This document shows positions 14,981 to 21,811 of a stretch of 21,811 bases of DNA, piece after piece. The translations under genes were made by a program, and so were the position numbers. The stretch comes from JAWWBS01 sp033720815. Its GTDB lineage: Bacteria > Pseudomonadota > Gammaproteobacteria > Natronospirales > JAJUFS01. Numbering within the stretch: the first letter of the stretch is position 1; each line of letters starts with the position of its first letter. Under the pieces are notes generated by a model. The model saw only the letters and a program-made list of their open reading frames with translations, ran no database searches and had not been told where the DNA came from. The stretch covers positions 1-21,811 of the forward strand of contig JAWWBT010000020.1 in assembly GCA_033720815.1 (NCBI GenBank). The letters are read 5' to 3'.

Positions 14981-15349
14981 TCAGAGCACTTCAGGCGCCA
15001 GCGAAATGATCCGCATGAACTGCTCCGTACGCAGTTCACGGGTCACCGGGCCGAAGATACGCGTGCCGATCGGCTCCAACTTGTTGTTCAGGAGCACGGC
15101 CGCGTTGCTGTCAAAGCGGATGAGCGAACCATCCGGGCGGCGAACGCCCTTGCGGGTGCGCACAACCACGGCGTTGTACACCTCGCCCTTCTTGACCTTA
15201 CCGCGCGGGATCGCGTCCTTGACGCTGACCTTGATAACGTCGCCCACTCGCGCGTAACGACGATGCGAGCCGCCGAGCACCTTGATGCACTTCAGGCTAC
15301 GGGCGCCGCTGTTATCGGCCGCATCGAGGAGTGTCTGCATCTGAATCAT
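14981..15349 (-). CDS. rplN: 50S ribosomal protein L14
   Basis: The 122-residue protein begins MIQMQTLLDAADNSGARSLK and contains VGDVIKVSVKDAIPRGKVKK and RPDGSLIRFDSNAAVLLNN, all characteristic of L14. It forms part of the intersubunit surface (bridge B8) and binds the RsfS silencing factor in other bacteria. It is the first gene of the spc cluster. The 50-base gap from rpsQ marks the boundary with the S10 cluster; in E. coli a separate promoter lies here. Confidence 0.98.
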   Translation of the reverse strand: MIQMQTLLDAADNSGARSLKCIKVLGGSHRRYARVGDVIKVSVKDAIPRGKVKKGEVYNAVVVRTRKGVRRPDGSLIRFDSNAAVLLNNKLEPIGTRIFGPVTRELRTEQFMRIISLAPEVL

Positions 15350-15399
15350 GGCTTCACTTCCACTCTAATAATTGCTTTCAGCCGGGCTGCCTAAACGGC
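15350..15399 (-). other. S10/spc cluster junction with a weak inverted repeat
   Basis: The 50-base spacer after rpsQ contains a 5-bp inverted repeat, AGCCG / CGGCT (15380-15384 and 15396-15400 on plus), just touching the rpsQ stop, followed by AT-rich sequence. E. coli has the spc promoter at this junction. Here the best minus-10-like sequences (TTATTA, TATTAG) lack a matching minus-35 box. I do not call a promoter or a terminator. Read-through from the S10 cluster into rplN is the simpler reading. Confidence 0.3.
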
Positions 15400-15663
15400 T
15401 TATTCAGCCGCGCGCTCGACGATTTCCTTGAGTGTCCAGGACTTCCGCTTGGAAATCGGACGCGTCTCGCGGATCGTCACGGTATCGCCATCACGGCACT
15501 CGTTGTTCTCGTCGTGAGCAACGAACTTCGTGCTACGACGAACATACTTGCCGTACATCGCGTGCTTCACGTAGCGCTCAATGCGCACGGTGATGCTCTT
15601 GTCCATCTTGCTGCTGACAACCTTGCCGGTCAGCGTACGGACAGTCTTCTTCACTTCGCTCAT
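15400..15663 (-). CDS. rpsQ: 30S ribosomal protein S17
   Basis: This 87-residue protein (84 in E. coli) has an OB-fold with LTGKVVSSKMDKSITVRIER near residues 11-30 and the family stretch DTVTIRETRPISKRKSW near 59-75. S17 binds the 5' domain of 16S rRNA and is an early small-subunit assembly protein. Its ATG overlaps the rpmC stop by 4 bases (ATGA), so translation is probably coupled to rpmC. It is the last gene of the S10 cluster. Confidence 0.97.
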   Translation of the reverse strand: MSEVKKTVRTLTGKVVSSKMDKSITVRIERYVKHAMYGKYVRRSTKFVAHDENNECRDGDTVTIRETRPISKRKSWTLKEIVERAAE

Positions 15664-15863
15664 GACTGGTCACCCGCCTTGATCTTCTCGTTCAGGACCG
15701 TCTTGACGCGTGCAATGTTCTTGCGAACCTTGCTCACCTGGTCCGGACGTGCCAGCTGGCCGGTGGCCTTCTGCATGCGCAGGTTGAACTGTTCCTTGCG
15801 CAGGTCCAGCAACTGGTCCTGGAGTTCTTTCGTCGACTTGTTTCTGAGTTCTTGCGCGTTCAT
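15660..15863 (-). CDS. rpmC: 50S ribosomal protein L29
   Basis: This 67-residue protein (63 in E. coli) consists of two antiparallel helices: MNAQELRNKSTKELQDQLLD, then the signature KEQFNLRMQKATGQL near residues 23-37, then VSKVRKNIARVKTVLNE. It lies at the peptide tunnel exit, close to the trigger factor and SRP docking site with L23. The ATG directly abuts the rplP stop (TAAATG), and its stop overlaps rpsQ by 4 bases. Confidence 0.97.
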   Translation of the reverse strand: MNAQELRNKSTKELQDQLLDLRKEQFNLRMQKATGQLARPDQVSKVRKNIARVKTVLNEKIKAGDQS

Positions 15864-16277
15864 TTACATCACCTGCCGCGTCACGAACATGGTCTTCAGC
15901 GGAAGCTTGGCCGCTGCCAGGCGGAACGCCTCGCGCGCCACGTCTTCAGCCACGCCTTCCATTTCATACAGCACGTAGCCCGGCTGGATCTTCGCCGCCC
16001 AATGGTCGACGCCGCCCTTGCCCTTACCCATGCGGACTTCCAACGGCTTGGAAGTGACCGGGGTGTCCGGGAAGACACGGATCCAGATCTTGCCGCCACG
16101 CTTCACGTGACGGGTCATGGCACGACGCGCAGCCTCGATCTGGCGCGCGGTGATCTTGCCACGCTCGGTCGCCTTCAGGCCGAACTCGCCGAAGGCCACG
16201 TAGTTACCCGCCTGAGCCAGACCGCGGTTGCGGCCCTTCATCTGCTTGCGGTACTTGGTACGTTTCGGTTGCAGCAT
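15864..16277 (-). CDS. rplP: 50S ribosomal protein L16
   Basis: This 137-residue protein (136 in E. coli) begins MLQPKRTKYRKQMKGRNRGL. VRMGKGKGGVDHWAAKI near residues 81-97 contains R82, equivalent to the arginine hydroxylated by the RoxA/YcfD oxygenase in E. coli. The loop lies near the peptidyl transferase centre and tRNA. The gene lies 12 bases after rpsC and abuts rpmC with no spacer. Nothing is odd in length or motifs. Confidence 0.98.
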   Translation of the reverse strand: MLQPKRTKYRKQMKGRNRGLAQAGNYVAFGEFGLKATERGKITARQIEAARRAMTRHVKRGGKIWIRVFPDTPVTSKPLEVRMGKGKGGVDHWAAKIQPGYVLYEMEGVAEDVAREAFRLAAAKLPLKTMFVTRQVM

Positions 16278-16289
16278 TGCAACGACTCC

Positions 16290-16964
16290 TTACTTGCCCG
16301 CTTTCTCAGCGGTGTTTCCGCGGGTCAGGTCGCCGAAGTCCAGGACCTCGCCCTTGAAGATCCACACCTTCACGCCGATGACGCCGTAAGTGGTGTGCGC
16401 TTCGGCAAAGCCGTAATCGATGTCGGCACGCAGCGTGTGCAGCGGCACGCGACCTTCGCGGTACCACTCGGAACGCGCAATTTCGGCGCCGTTCAGGCGG
16501 CCGGCAACGCGGACCTTGATACCCAGTGCGCCGAGGCGCATCGAGTTCTGCACGGCACGCTTCATGGCGCGACGGAACATGATGCGACGCTCGAGCTGCT
16601 GCGCGATCGACTCGGCCTGCAGCTGCGCGTCGAGTTCCGGCTTGCGGACCTCTTCGATGTTCACGCGCACCGGCATGCCCATCATCTTCGAGAGTTCCTT
16701 GCGGAGCTTCTCGATATCCTCGCCCTTCTTGCCGATCACGATGCCCGGACGTGCCGTATGAATCGTGATGGCTGCGCTCTTGGCCGGACGCTCGATGACG
16801 ATGCGGCTGACCGAGGCACCCTGCAGGCGCTTCTTCAGGAATTCACGAACCTGCCAGTCCTGGTAAAGGTTGCCGGCGAAGTTCTTGGAATCCGCATACC
16901 ACGTCGAAGCCCAGTCGCGGGCGATGCCGAGGCGAATGCCGATTGGATTGACTTTCTGACCCAT
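16290..16964 (-). CDS. rpsC: 30S ribosomal protein S3
   Basis: This 224-residue protein is slightly shorter than the 233 of E. coli; the difference lies in the variable C-terminal tail, which ends TAEKAGK. It begins MGQKVNPIGIRLGIARDWAS. The type-2 KH domain carries PGIVIGKKGEDIEKLRKEL near residues 73-91. The C-terminal S3 domain has GRLNGAEIARSEWYREGRVP. S3 lines the mRNA entry channel and contributes to its helicase activity. It lies 18 bases after rplV. Confidence 0.98.
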   Translation of the reverse strand: MGQKVNPIGIRLGIARDWASTWYADSKNFAGNLYQDWQVREFLKKRLQGASVSRIVIERPAKSAAITIHTARPGIVIGKKGEDIEKLRKELSKMMGMPVRVNIEEVRKPELDAQLQAESIAQQLERRIMFRRAMKRAVQNSMRLGALGIKVRVAGRLNGAEIARSEWYREGRVPLHTLRADIDYGFAEAHTTYGVIGVKVWIFKGEVLDFGDLTRGNTAEKAGK

Positions 16965-16982
16965 TACAAACTCTCCGTCGCC

Positions 16983-17315
16983 TTACTCGTCCGCAACCTG
17001 GACGGTGATGTGGCTCGTCGGCTTCAAGATACGGTTGCCACGACCCTTCGCGCGCGCCTGGAAGCGCTTCAGCGTCGGACCCTGGTCAATCATCACGGCC
17101 GAAACCTTCAGCTCGTCGATGTCGGCACCGTTGTTGTGTTCCGCATTCGCAATCGCCGAATCCAGCACCTTGCGAACAAGGTGTGCACCCTTCTTCGGGC
17201 TGAACTGCAGAATCTGCAGCGCATCGGCAACCGACTTGCCACGGATCTGGTCTGCCACGAGTCGCGCCTTCTGCGGCGAGATACGGACGAATCTCAGTTT
17301 CGCGTTCACCTGCAT
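16983..17315 (-). CDS. rplV: 50S ribosomal protein L22
   Basis: The protein has 110 residues, as in E. coli. It has LRFVRISPQKARLVADQIRG near residues 7-26 and the extended hairpin with MIDQGPTLKRFQARAKGRGN, whose tip narrows the peptide exit tunnel and is where macrolide-resistance changes arise in other bacteria. No deletion is apparent in the loop. It ends TSHITVQVADE. It lies 12 bases after rpsS and 18 before rpsC. Confidence 0.98.
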   Translation of the reverse strand: MQVNAKLRFVRISPQKARLVADQIRGKSVADALQILQFSPKKGAHLVRKVLDSAIANAEHNNGADIDELKVSAVMIDQGPTLKRFQARAKGRGNRILKPTSHITVQVADE

Positions 17316-17327
17316 GATGACGACTCC

Positions 17328-17600
17328 TTACCTGGCCTTCTTGTCGGCGGCGTGACCCTTGAACGTACGGGTCACGGCAAATTCGCCGAGCTTGTGGCCA
17401 ACCATGTTCTCGCTGATCAGGATCGGCATGTGCTGACGGCCGTTGTGCACGGCAATGGTCAGACCGACCATGTCCGGCAGGACCATCGAGCGACGCGACC
17501 AGGTCTTGATCGGCTTGCGGCTGTTGCTTTCGACCGCTTCCTGCACCTTCTTGGCGAGATGCGGATCGACAAACGGACCTTTATGGACTGAACGTGGCAC
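17328..17600 (-). CDS. rpsS: 30S ribosomal protein S19
   Basis: This 90-residue protein (92 in E. coli) begins MPRSVHKGPFVDPHLAKKVQ. TWSRRSMVLPDMVGLTIAVH near residues 34-53 and LGEFAVTRTFKGHAADKK near the end are S19 signatures. S19 lies in the head of the small subunit with S13 and takes part in a bridge to the large subunit. It lies 16 bases after rplB and 12 before rplV. Nothing unusual is seen. Confidence 0.98.
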   Translation of the reverse strand: MPRSVHKGPFVDPHLAKKVQEAVESNSRKPIKTWSRRSMVLPDMVGLTIAVHNGRQHMPILISENMVGHKLGEFAVTRTFKGHAADKKAR

Positions 17601-17616
17601 TGTGTCTTACCTCCAC

Positions 17617-18444
17617 TTATCTCGCTTTGCGCTTGCGGACAATCATGTTGTCCGTGCGCTTGTTCTTGCGGGTCTTGTAACCCTTCGTCGGCACACCCCA
17701 CGGGGTCACCGGGTGACGGCCACCGGAAGTGCGGCCTTCACCACCACCGTGCGGATGGTCGACCGGGTTCATGGCAACACCGCGAACCGTCGGACGAACA
17801 CCACGCCAGCGCTTTGCACCGGCCTTGCCAAGCTGGCGCAGGCTGTGCTCCGAGTTACCGACTTCACCGATGGTGGCGCGGCACTCGACGTGAACCTTGC
17901 GCATCTCGCCCGAACGCAGGCGCAGGGTGGCATGCACGCCTTCACGCGCTACCAGCTGGGCCATTGCACCGGCCGAACGCGCCATCTGCGCACCCTTGCC
18001 AGGCTTCAGCTCGATGCAGTGCACCGTCGTACCGACCGGGATATTGCGCAGCGGCATTGCGTTGCCCGCCTTGATCGGGGCCTGGCTGCCGGACATTACC
18101 GGCGTGCCTGCCTCGACACCCTTCGGTGCGATGATGTAACGGCGTTCGCCGTCGGCATACTTGATCAGTGCCAGGTGCGCGCTGCGGTTCGGATCGTATT
18201 CAAGACGCTCGACAACGCCCGGGACGTTATCCTTGTTGCGCTTGAAATCGATGACGCGATAGCGCTGCTTGTGACCACCGCCCACGTGACGGGTAGTGAT
18301 GCGACCCTGGTTGTTACGACCACCGCTCTTGGTCTTCTTCTCGACCAGCGATGCAACCGGCTTACCTTTGTACAGGTCCGGCGTCGTCACCTTTACAACG
18401 TGACGGCGGCCTGCGGAGGTCGGCTTCTGTTTCTGAATCGGCAT
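17617..18444 (-). CDS. rplB: 50S ribosomal protein L2
   Basis: This 275-residue protein (273 in E. coli) has the N-terminal OB-like RNA-binding domain with GGRNNQGRITTRHVGGGHKQ at 41-60. The C-terminal SH3-like domain has MNPVDHPHGGGEGRTSGGRH at 225-244. H230 there corresponds to the E. coli histidine implicated in peptidyl transfer and subunit association. L2 is among the most conserved proteins of the large subunit. It lies 32 bases after rplW and 16 before rpsS. Confidence 0.98.
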   Translation of the reverse strand: MPIQKQKPTSAGRRHVVKVTTPDLYKGKPVASLVEKKTKSGGRNNQGRITTRHVGGGHKQRYRVIDFKRNKDNVPGVVERLEYDPNRSAHLALIKYADGERRYIIAPKGVEAGTPVMSGSQAPIKAGNAMPLRNIPVGTTVHCIELKPGKGAQMARSAGAMAQLVAREGVHATLRLRSGEMRKVHVECRATIGEVGNSEHSLRQLGKAGAKRWRGVRPTVRGVAMNPVDHPHGGGEGRTSGGRHPVTPWGVPTKGYKTRKNKRTDNMIVRKRKAR

Positions 18445-18476
18445 GGTATTTCGCCTTCTCTAATCCAGACCGCGGC

Positions 18477-18785
18477 TTATTCGAGGCCAGCGGCGAAATC
18501 GAATTCTTCGATCGTCTGGCCTTCTGCCAGACGGATGTAGGCCTTCTTCCAGTCGGAGCGACGGCCGAAGCTCAAGCCAAAACGCTTGACCTTGCCCTTC
18601 ACACGAGTGGTAGTCACGTTCTTGACGTCCACTTCGAAGAGCAGTTCGACGGCCTGCTTGATCTCGCTCTTGGTCGCGTTCGGCAACACCTTGAACACGA
18701 CCTGGTTGGATTCGCCCATCACGTTGGTGGACTTCTCCGACAGGTGCGGACCGACCAGCACGTTCATCAGTCGTTCGCGGTTCAT
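18477..18785 (-). CDS. rplW: 50S ribosomal protein L23
   Basis: Starting at the ATG at 18783-18785 gives 102 residues (100 in E. coli) and the N-terminus MNRERLMNVLVGPHLSEKST. GGAG lies 8 bases before it, and the ATG overlaps the rplD stop by 4 bases (ATGA). A GTG three codons upstream sits against the ribosome binding site and is less likely. QVVFKVLPNATKSEIKQAVE is the L23 core. L23 sits at the tunnel exit and is the docking site for trigger factor and SRP. It lies between rplD and rplB. Confidence 0.97.
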   Translation of the reverse strand: MNRERLMNVLVGPHLSEKSTNVMGESNQVVFKVLPNATKSEIKQAVELLFEVDVKNVTTTRVKGKVKRFGLSFGRRSDWKKAYIRLAEGQTIEEFDFAAGLE

Positions 18786-19393
18786 GACAGCCACTCCTCG
18801 ATCTTCTTGACGGCCGGGACAGTCATCAGAACCTTCTCGTAGCGAACCAGCGCAACCGGATCCAGCGCTTCGACGTCACGGACGTCAACGCTCGACAGGT
18901 TACGGGCCGCGAGGTACAGGTTCTCGTCAACCTCGTCACGCACGATCAGCGTGTTACCGAGATCCAGCTCCTTGAGCTTGCCAACCAGTTCCTTCGTCTT
19001 CGGGTTCTCGACACCGAAGTCTTCAACGATCACCAGGCGATCCTGGCGAACCAGCTCCGAGAAGATCGACTGCATCGCCGAGCGATACATCTTCTTGTTG
19101 ACCTTCTGGCTGTGATCGCGCGGCACGGCGGCAAACGTCTTGCCACCACCACGCCACAGCGGGCTGCGGATCGTACCAGCACGGGCACGGCCGGTGCCCT
19201 TCTGGCGCCACGGCTTGATACCACCACCAGAGACCTGCGAACGGGTCTTCTGGGCCTTGGTGCCCTGGCGCGCACCCGCCATAAAGGCGGTCACAACCTG
19301 GTGCACCAGCGTCTCGTTGAAATCGCGACCGAAGGCGACATCGGAAACCTTCACGGATGCCCCAGCGGACGCATTCATTACCTGAAGTTCCAT
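18782..19393 (-). CDS. rplD: 50S ribosomal protein L4
   Basis: This 203-residue protein (201 in E. coli) begins MELQVMNASAGASVKVSDVA. The extended loop GGGIKPWRQKGTGRARAGTI near residues 57-76 reaches into the peptide tunnel and is a macrolide-resistance site elsewhere. The C-terminal globular part has VRDEVDENLYLAARNLSSVD. In E. coli, L4 also represses its own S10 operon by attenuation and translation control in the leader. A structured leader before rplC in this window is a possible target. It lies 9 bases after rplC and overlaps rplW. Confidence 0.98.
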   Translation of the reverse strand: MELQVMNASAGASVKVSDVAFGRDFNETLVHQVVTAFMAGARQGTKAQKTRSQVSGGGIKPWRQKGTGRARAGTIRSPLWRGGGKTFAAVPRDHSQKVNKKMYRSAMQSIFSELVRQDRLVIVEDFGVENPKTKELVGKLKELDLGNTLIVRDEVDENLYLAARNLSSVDVRDVEALDPVALVRYEKVLMTVPAVKKIEEWLS

Positions 19394-19402
19394 CGTTACT
19401 CC

Positions 19403-20047
19403 TTAGGCCCGGGCCTTGACTGCGGGCTTGACGATGACGTCACCGCCCTTCGAGCCCGGGATTGCACCCTTGACCAGCAGCAGGTTGCGCTCGACGTCGA
19501 CACGAACCACTTCGAGGTTCTGCGTCGTCGTACGGACGTTACCCATGTGGCCGGACATCTTCTTGCCCTTGAACACGCGACCCGGGGTCTGGTTCTGACC
19601 GATGGAACCCGGTACGCGGTGGGACAGGGAGTTGCCGTGAGTGGCGTCCTGAGTCCGGAAATTGTGACGCTTGACGGTACCGGCATAACCCTTACCGATC
19701 GACGTGCCAGTCACGTCGACCATCTGGCCGGCTTCGAATACGTCTGCCTTGATTTCTGCGCCCGGCTGGAAATCCTCGCCCTCGCCATCGGCAAGACGGA
19801 ATTCCCATACGCCACGACCCGGCTCAACGCCCGCCTTCGCGAAATGACCGGCCATGGCCTTGGTCACACGGGAAGCACGGCGCTCGCCAGTGGTCACCTG
19901 GAGCGCACGATAACCGTCGCTGTCGACCGTCTTGACCTGGGAGACCCGGTTGGGCTCGACCTCGATCACGGTCACTGGGATAGATGCGCCTTCTGCAGAG
20001 AAAATGCGCGTCATGCCGCGCTTGCGGCCAATTACGCCAATCGTCAT
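19403..20047 (-). CDS. rplC: 50S ribosomal protein L3
   Basis: This 214-residue protein (209 in E. coli) begins MTIGVIGRKRGMTRIFSAEG. The central extension toward the peptidyl transferase centre shows HGNSLSHRVPGSIGQNQTPG near residues 137-156; Q151 appears to correspond to the glutamine methylated by PrmB in E. coli. GKKMSGHMGN follows. L3 is an early assembly initiator. GAGG lies 6 bases before the ATG. It is the first gene after the strong promoter in the rpsJ-rplC gap, and so heads the long ribosomal transcript. Confidence 0.98.
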   Translation of the reverse strand: MTIGVIGRKRGMTRIFSAEGASIPVTVIEVEPNRVSQVKTVDSDGYRALQVTTGERRASRVTKAMAGHFAKAGVEPGRGVWEFRLADGEGEDFQPGAEIKADVFEAGQMVDVTGTSIGKGYAGTVKRHNFRTQDATHGNSLSHRVPGSIGQNQTPGRVFKGKKMSGHMGNVRTTTQNLEVVRVDVERNLLLVKGAIPGSKGGDVIVKPAVKARA

Positions 20048-20096
20048 CTCTTCTACCTCGTTACACCGTACCGACTACAATTGGCCGGCACTGCCT

Positions 20097-20120
20097 GACT
20101 GAGCCTTCAAGCTCACAGTC
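20097..20120 (-). other. Stem-loop in the rplC leader
   Basis: On the minus strand, GAC-TG-TGAGC pairs with GCTCA-GTC across a 6-base loop: eight pairs with a two-base bulge. The transcript leader around it contains further short complementary pieces, such as two CCGG blocks. It has no U tract, so it is not a terminator. It could be a protein-binding or RNA-stability element in the roughly 100-nt leader of rplC. Confidence 0.45.
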
Positions 20121-20157
20121 GACCGGTTCATCACCGTCCGACCGCAAAGAGCCGCGA

Positions 20158-20185
20158 ATTATAGCAAGAATTCGCCGTCTAGCAA
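20158..20185 (-). promoter_or_regulatory. Strong sigma-70 promoter before rplC
   Basis: The minus strand has TTGCTA at 20180-20185 (four of six consensus positions), a 16-base spacer and a perfect TATAAT at 20158-20163, preceded by TGC to make an extended minus-10. The following TCGCGGC is a GC-rich discriminator of the kind found at stringently controlled promoters. Transcription would start near 20151, leaving a leader of about 104 nt before the rplC ATG. Confidence 0.85.
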
Positions 20186-20196
20186 CAGTCATTTCC

Positions 20197-20227
20197 GAAA
20201 GAAAAGCGGAAACCTTTCGGTTTCCGC
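20197..20227 (-). terminator. Rho-independent terminator after rpsJ
   Basis: The minus strand reads GCGGAAACC, loop GAAA, GGTTTCCGC: a perfect 9-bp stem (20206-20214 with 20219-20227) closed by a stable GNRA tetraloop and followed by TTTTCTTTC. It starts 44 bases after the rpsJ stop. It should end, or partly end, transcription coming from tuf-rpsJ just before the rplC promoter. Confidence 0.85.
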
Positions 20228-20235
20228 CTTCCCGC

Positions 20236-20251
20236 GGCCGCCGAGGCGGCC
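20236..20251 (-). other. GC-rich hairpin between the rpsJ stop and its terminator
   Basis: The arms GGCCGC and GCGGCC pair over a CTCG loop. There is no T run directly after it. It lies 20 bases after the rpsJ stop and just ahead of the terminator, so the rpsJ transcript would end in two tandem hairpins. A 3'-end protection or pausing role is possible but not shown. Confidence 0.5.
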
Positions 20252-20271
20252 TACGATACGCTTGAGCTGGC

Positions 20272-20583
20272 TTACTGGAGCTTGATCTGGACGTCCACGC
20301 CGGCCGCCAGGTCGAGCTTCATCAGCGCGTCAACCGTCTTGTCGGTCGGGTTGACGATGTCCATCAGGCGCTTGTGAGTACGCAGCTCGTACTGGTCACG
20401 CGCGTCCTTGTTGACGTGCGGAGAAACCAGGATCGTGTAGCGCTCCTGCTTGGTCGGCAGCGGGATTGGACCCTTGACCTGCGCGCCCGTGCGCTTCGCG
20501 GTTTCCACGATTTCCTTGGCAGAGCGATCGATCAGACGATGATCGAAGGCCTTGAGCCGGATGCGGATATTCTGATTAGCCAT
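20272..20583 (-). CDS. rpsJ: 30S ribosomal protein S10
   Basis: The 103-residue length is the same as E. coli S10. It begins MANQNIRIRLKAFDHRLIDR, contains GPIPLPTKQERYTILVSPHV near residues 38-57, and ends in KLDLAAGVDVQIKLQ. S10 belongs to the 30S head. In other bacteria it also joins NusB in transcription antitermination and contacts NusG to couple polymerase and ribosome. It lies 73 bases after tuf. Unlike a simple S10 operon, it is followed by a terminator and a new promoter, so it appears to be co-transcribed mainly with tuf. Confidence 0.98.
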   Translation of the reverse strand: MANQNIRIRLKAFDHRLIDRSAKEIVETAKRTGAQVKGPIPLPTKQERYTILVSPHVNKDARDQYELRTHKRLMDIVNPTDKTVDALMKLDLAAGVDVQIKLQ

Positions 20584-20612
20584 TATTAACTTACCCGTTA
20601 AGCCTTACTGTG

Positions 20613-20637
20613 AAGGGGCGGGGCGTTCCCGCCCCTT
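20613..20637 (-). other. 10-bp hairpin without U tract between tuf and rpsJ
   Basis: AAGGGGCGGG (20613-20622) pairs perfectly with CCCGCCCCTT (20628-20637) over a 5-base loop. On the minus strand it is followed by CACAGTAAGG, so the T run needed for intrinsic termination is absent. It begins about 19 bases after the tuf stop. It could slow polymerase, protect the tuf 3' end after processing, or shield the rpsJ start region. Confidence 0.7.
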
Positions 20638-20656
20638 ACCCAGCAATTAGCCGTTA

Positions 20657-21811
<1,155 letters not shown>

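Noticed and set aside
15350..15399. A separate spc promoter before rplN, as in E. coli.
   Set aside because: The spacer is only 50 bases and the minus-10-like AT stretch has no acceptable minus-35 at 16-18 bases. The evidence is too weak to call.
15852..17591. A 579-codon open frame on the plus strand across rplP, rpsC, rplV and rpsS.
   Set aside because: It is wholly antisense to four certain ribosomal genes and its translation (rich in His, Arg, Asp and Leu) resembles no protein family. Such long antisense frames arise from the biased codon use of highly expressed GC-rich genes.

Overview
The window looks like a chromosomal segment of a moderately GC-rich gammaproteobacterium. It carries the complete S10, spc and alpha ribosomal-protein clusters in the classical proteobacterial order. 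S14 is the 101-residue zinc-free type, and the 38-residue L36 lies between secY and rpsM. The protein sequences read as gammaproteobacterial. I cannot name a genus; a relative of Chromatiales or Xanthomonadales is only an impression. No stretch longer than 300 bases lacks a gene. The largest gap is 224 bases, between rpsJ and rplC.

Layout, read from the right edge because nearly everything is on the minus strand. (1) 21811-20657: tuf (EF-Tu), cut by the window edge so that about 12 N-terminal residues are missing. (2) 20583-15400: the S10 cluster, rpsJ rplC rplD rplW rplB rpsS rplV rpsC rplP rpmC rpsQ. rpsJ is separated from the rest by two hairpins, the second a good Rho-independent terminator. 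These are followed by a strong promoter with a perfect TATAAT and by a structured leader of about 100 nt. (3) 15349-9812: the spc cluster, rplN rplX rplE rpsN rpsH rplF rplR rpsE rpmD rplO secY rpmJ. (4) 9715-6827: the alpha cluster, rpsM rpsK rpsD rpoA rplQ, with its own candidate promoter after rpmJ and a strong terminator after rplQ.

(5) 6724-1318: a tightly coupled five-gene operon, pseB pseC pseF pseG-GNAT pseI. It encodes what looks like a complete route from UDP-GlcNAc to CMP-pseudaminic acid, with the PseH acetyltransferase step probably carried by a domain fused to PseG. Pseudaminic acid normally decorates flagellin, capsule or LPS. No flagellin, glycosyltransferase or export gene is in the window, so the acceptor is unknown. 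(6) 1-1302, plus strand, converging on pseI: the C-terminal part of an SLC13-family membrane transporter with two RCK_C (TrkA_C) domains.

The ribosomal block supplies EF-Tu, most of the ribosomal-protein core, the SecY translocon and the RNA polymerase alpha subunit. The pse operon is a sugar-biosynthesis module lying directly behind it, insulated by the rplQ terminator. I found no mobile element, CRISPR array, tRNA or rRNA, and nothing that looks like an entirely new system. The least standard items are the terminator/promoter/leader arrangement between rpsJ and rplC and the PseG-acetyltransferase fusion next to the alpha operon.
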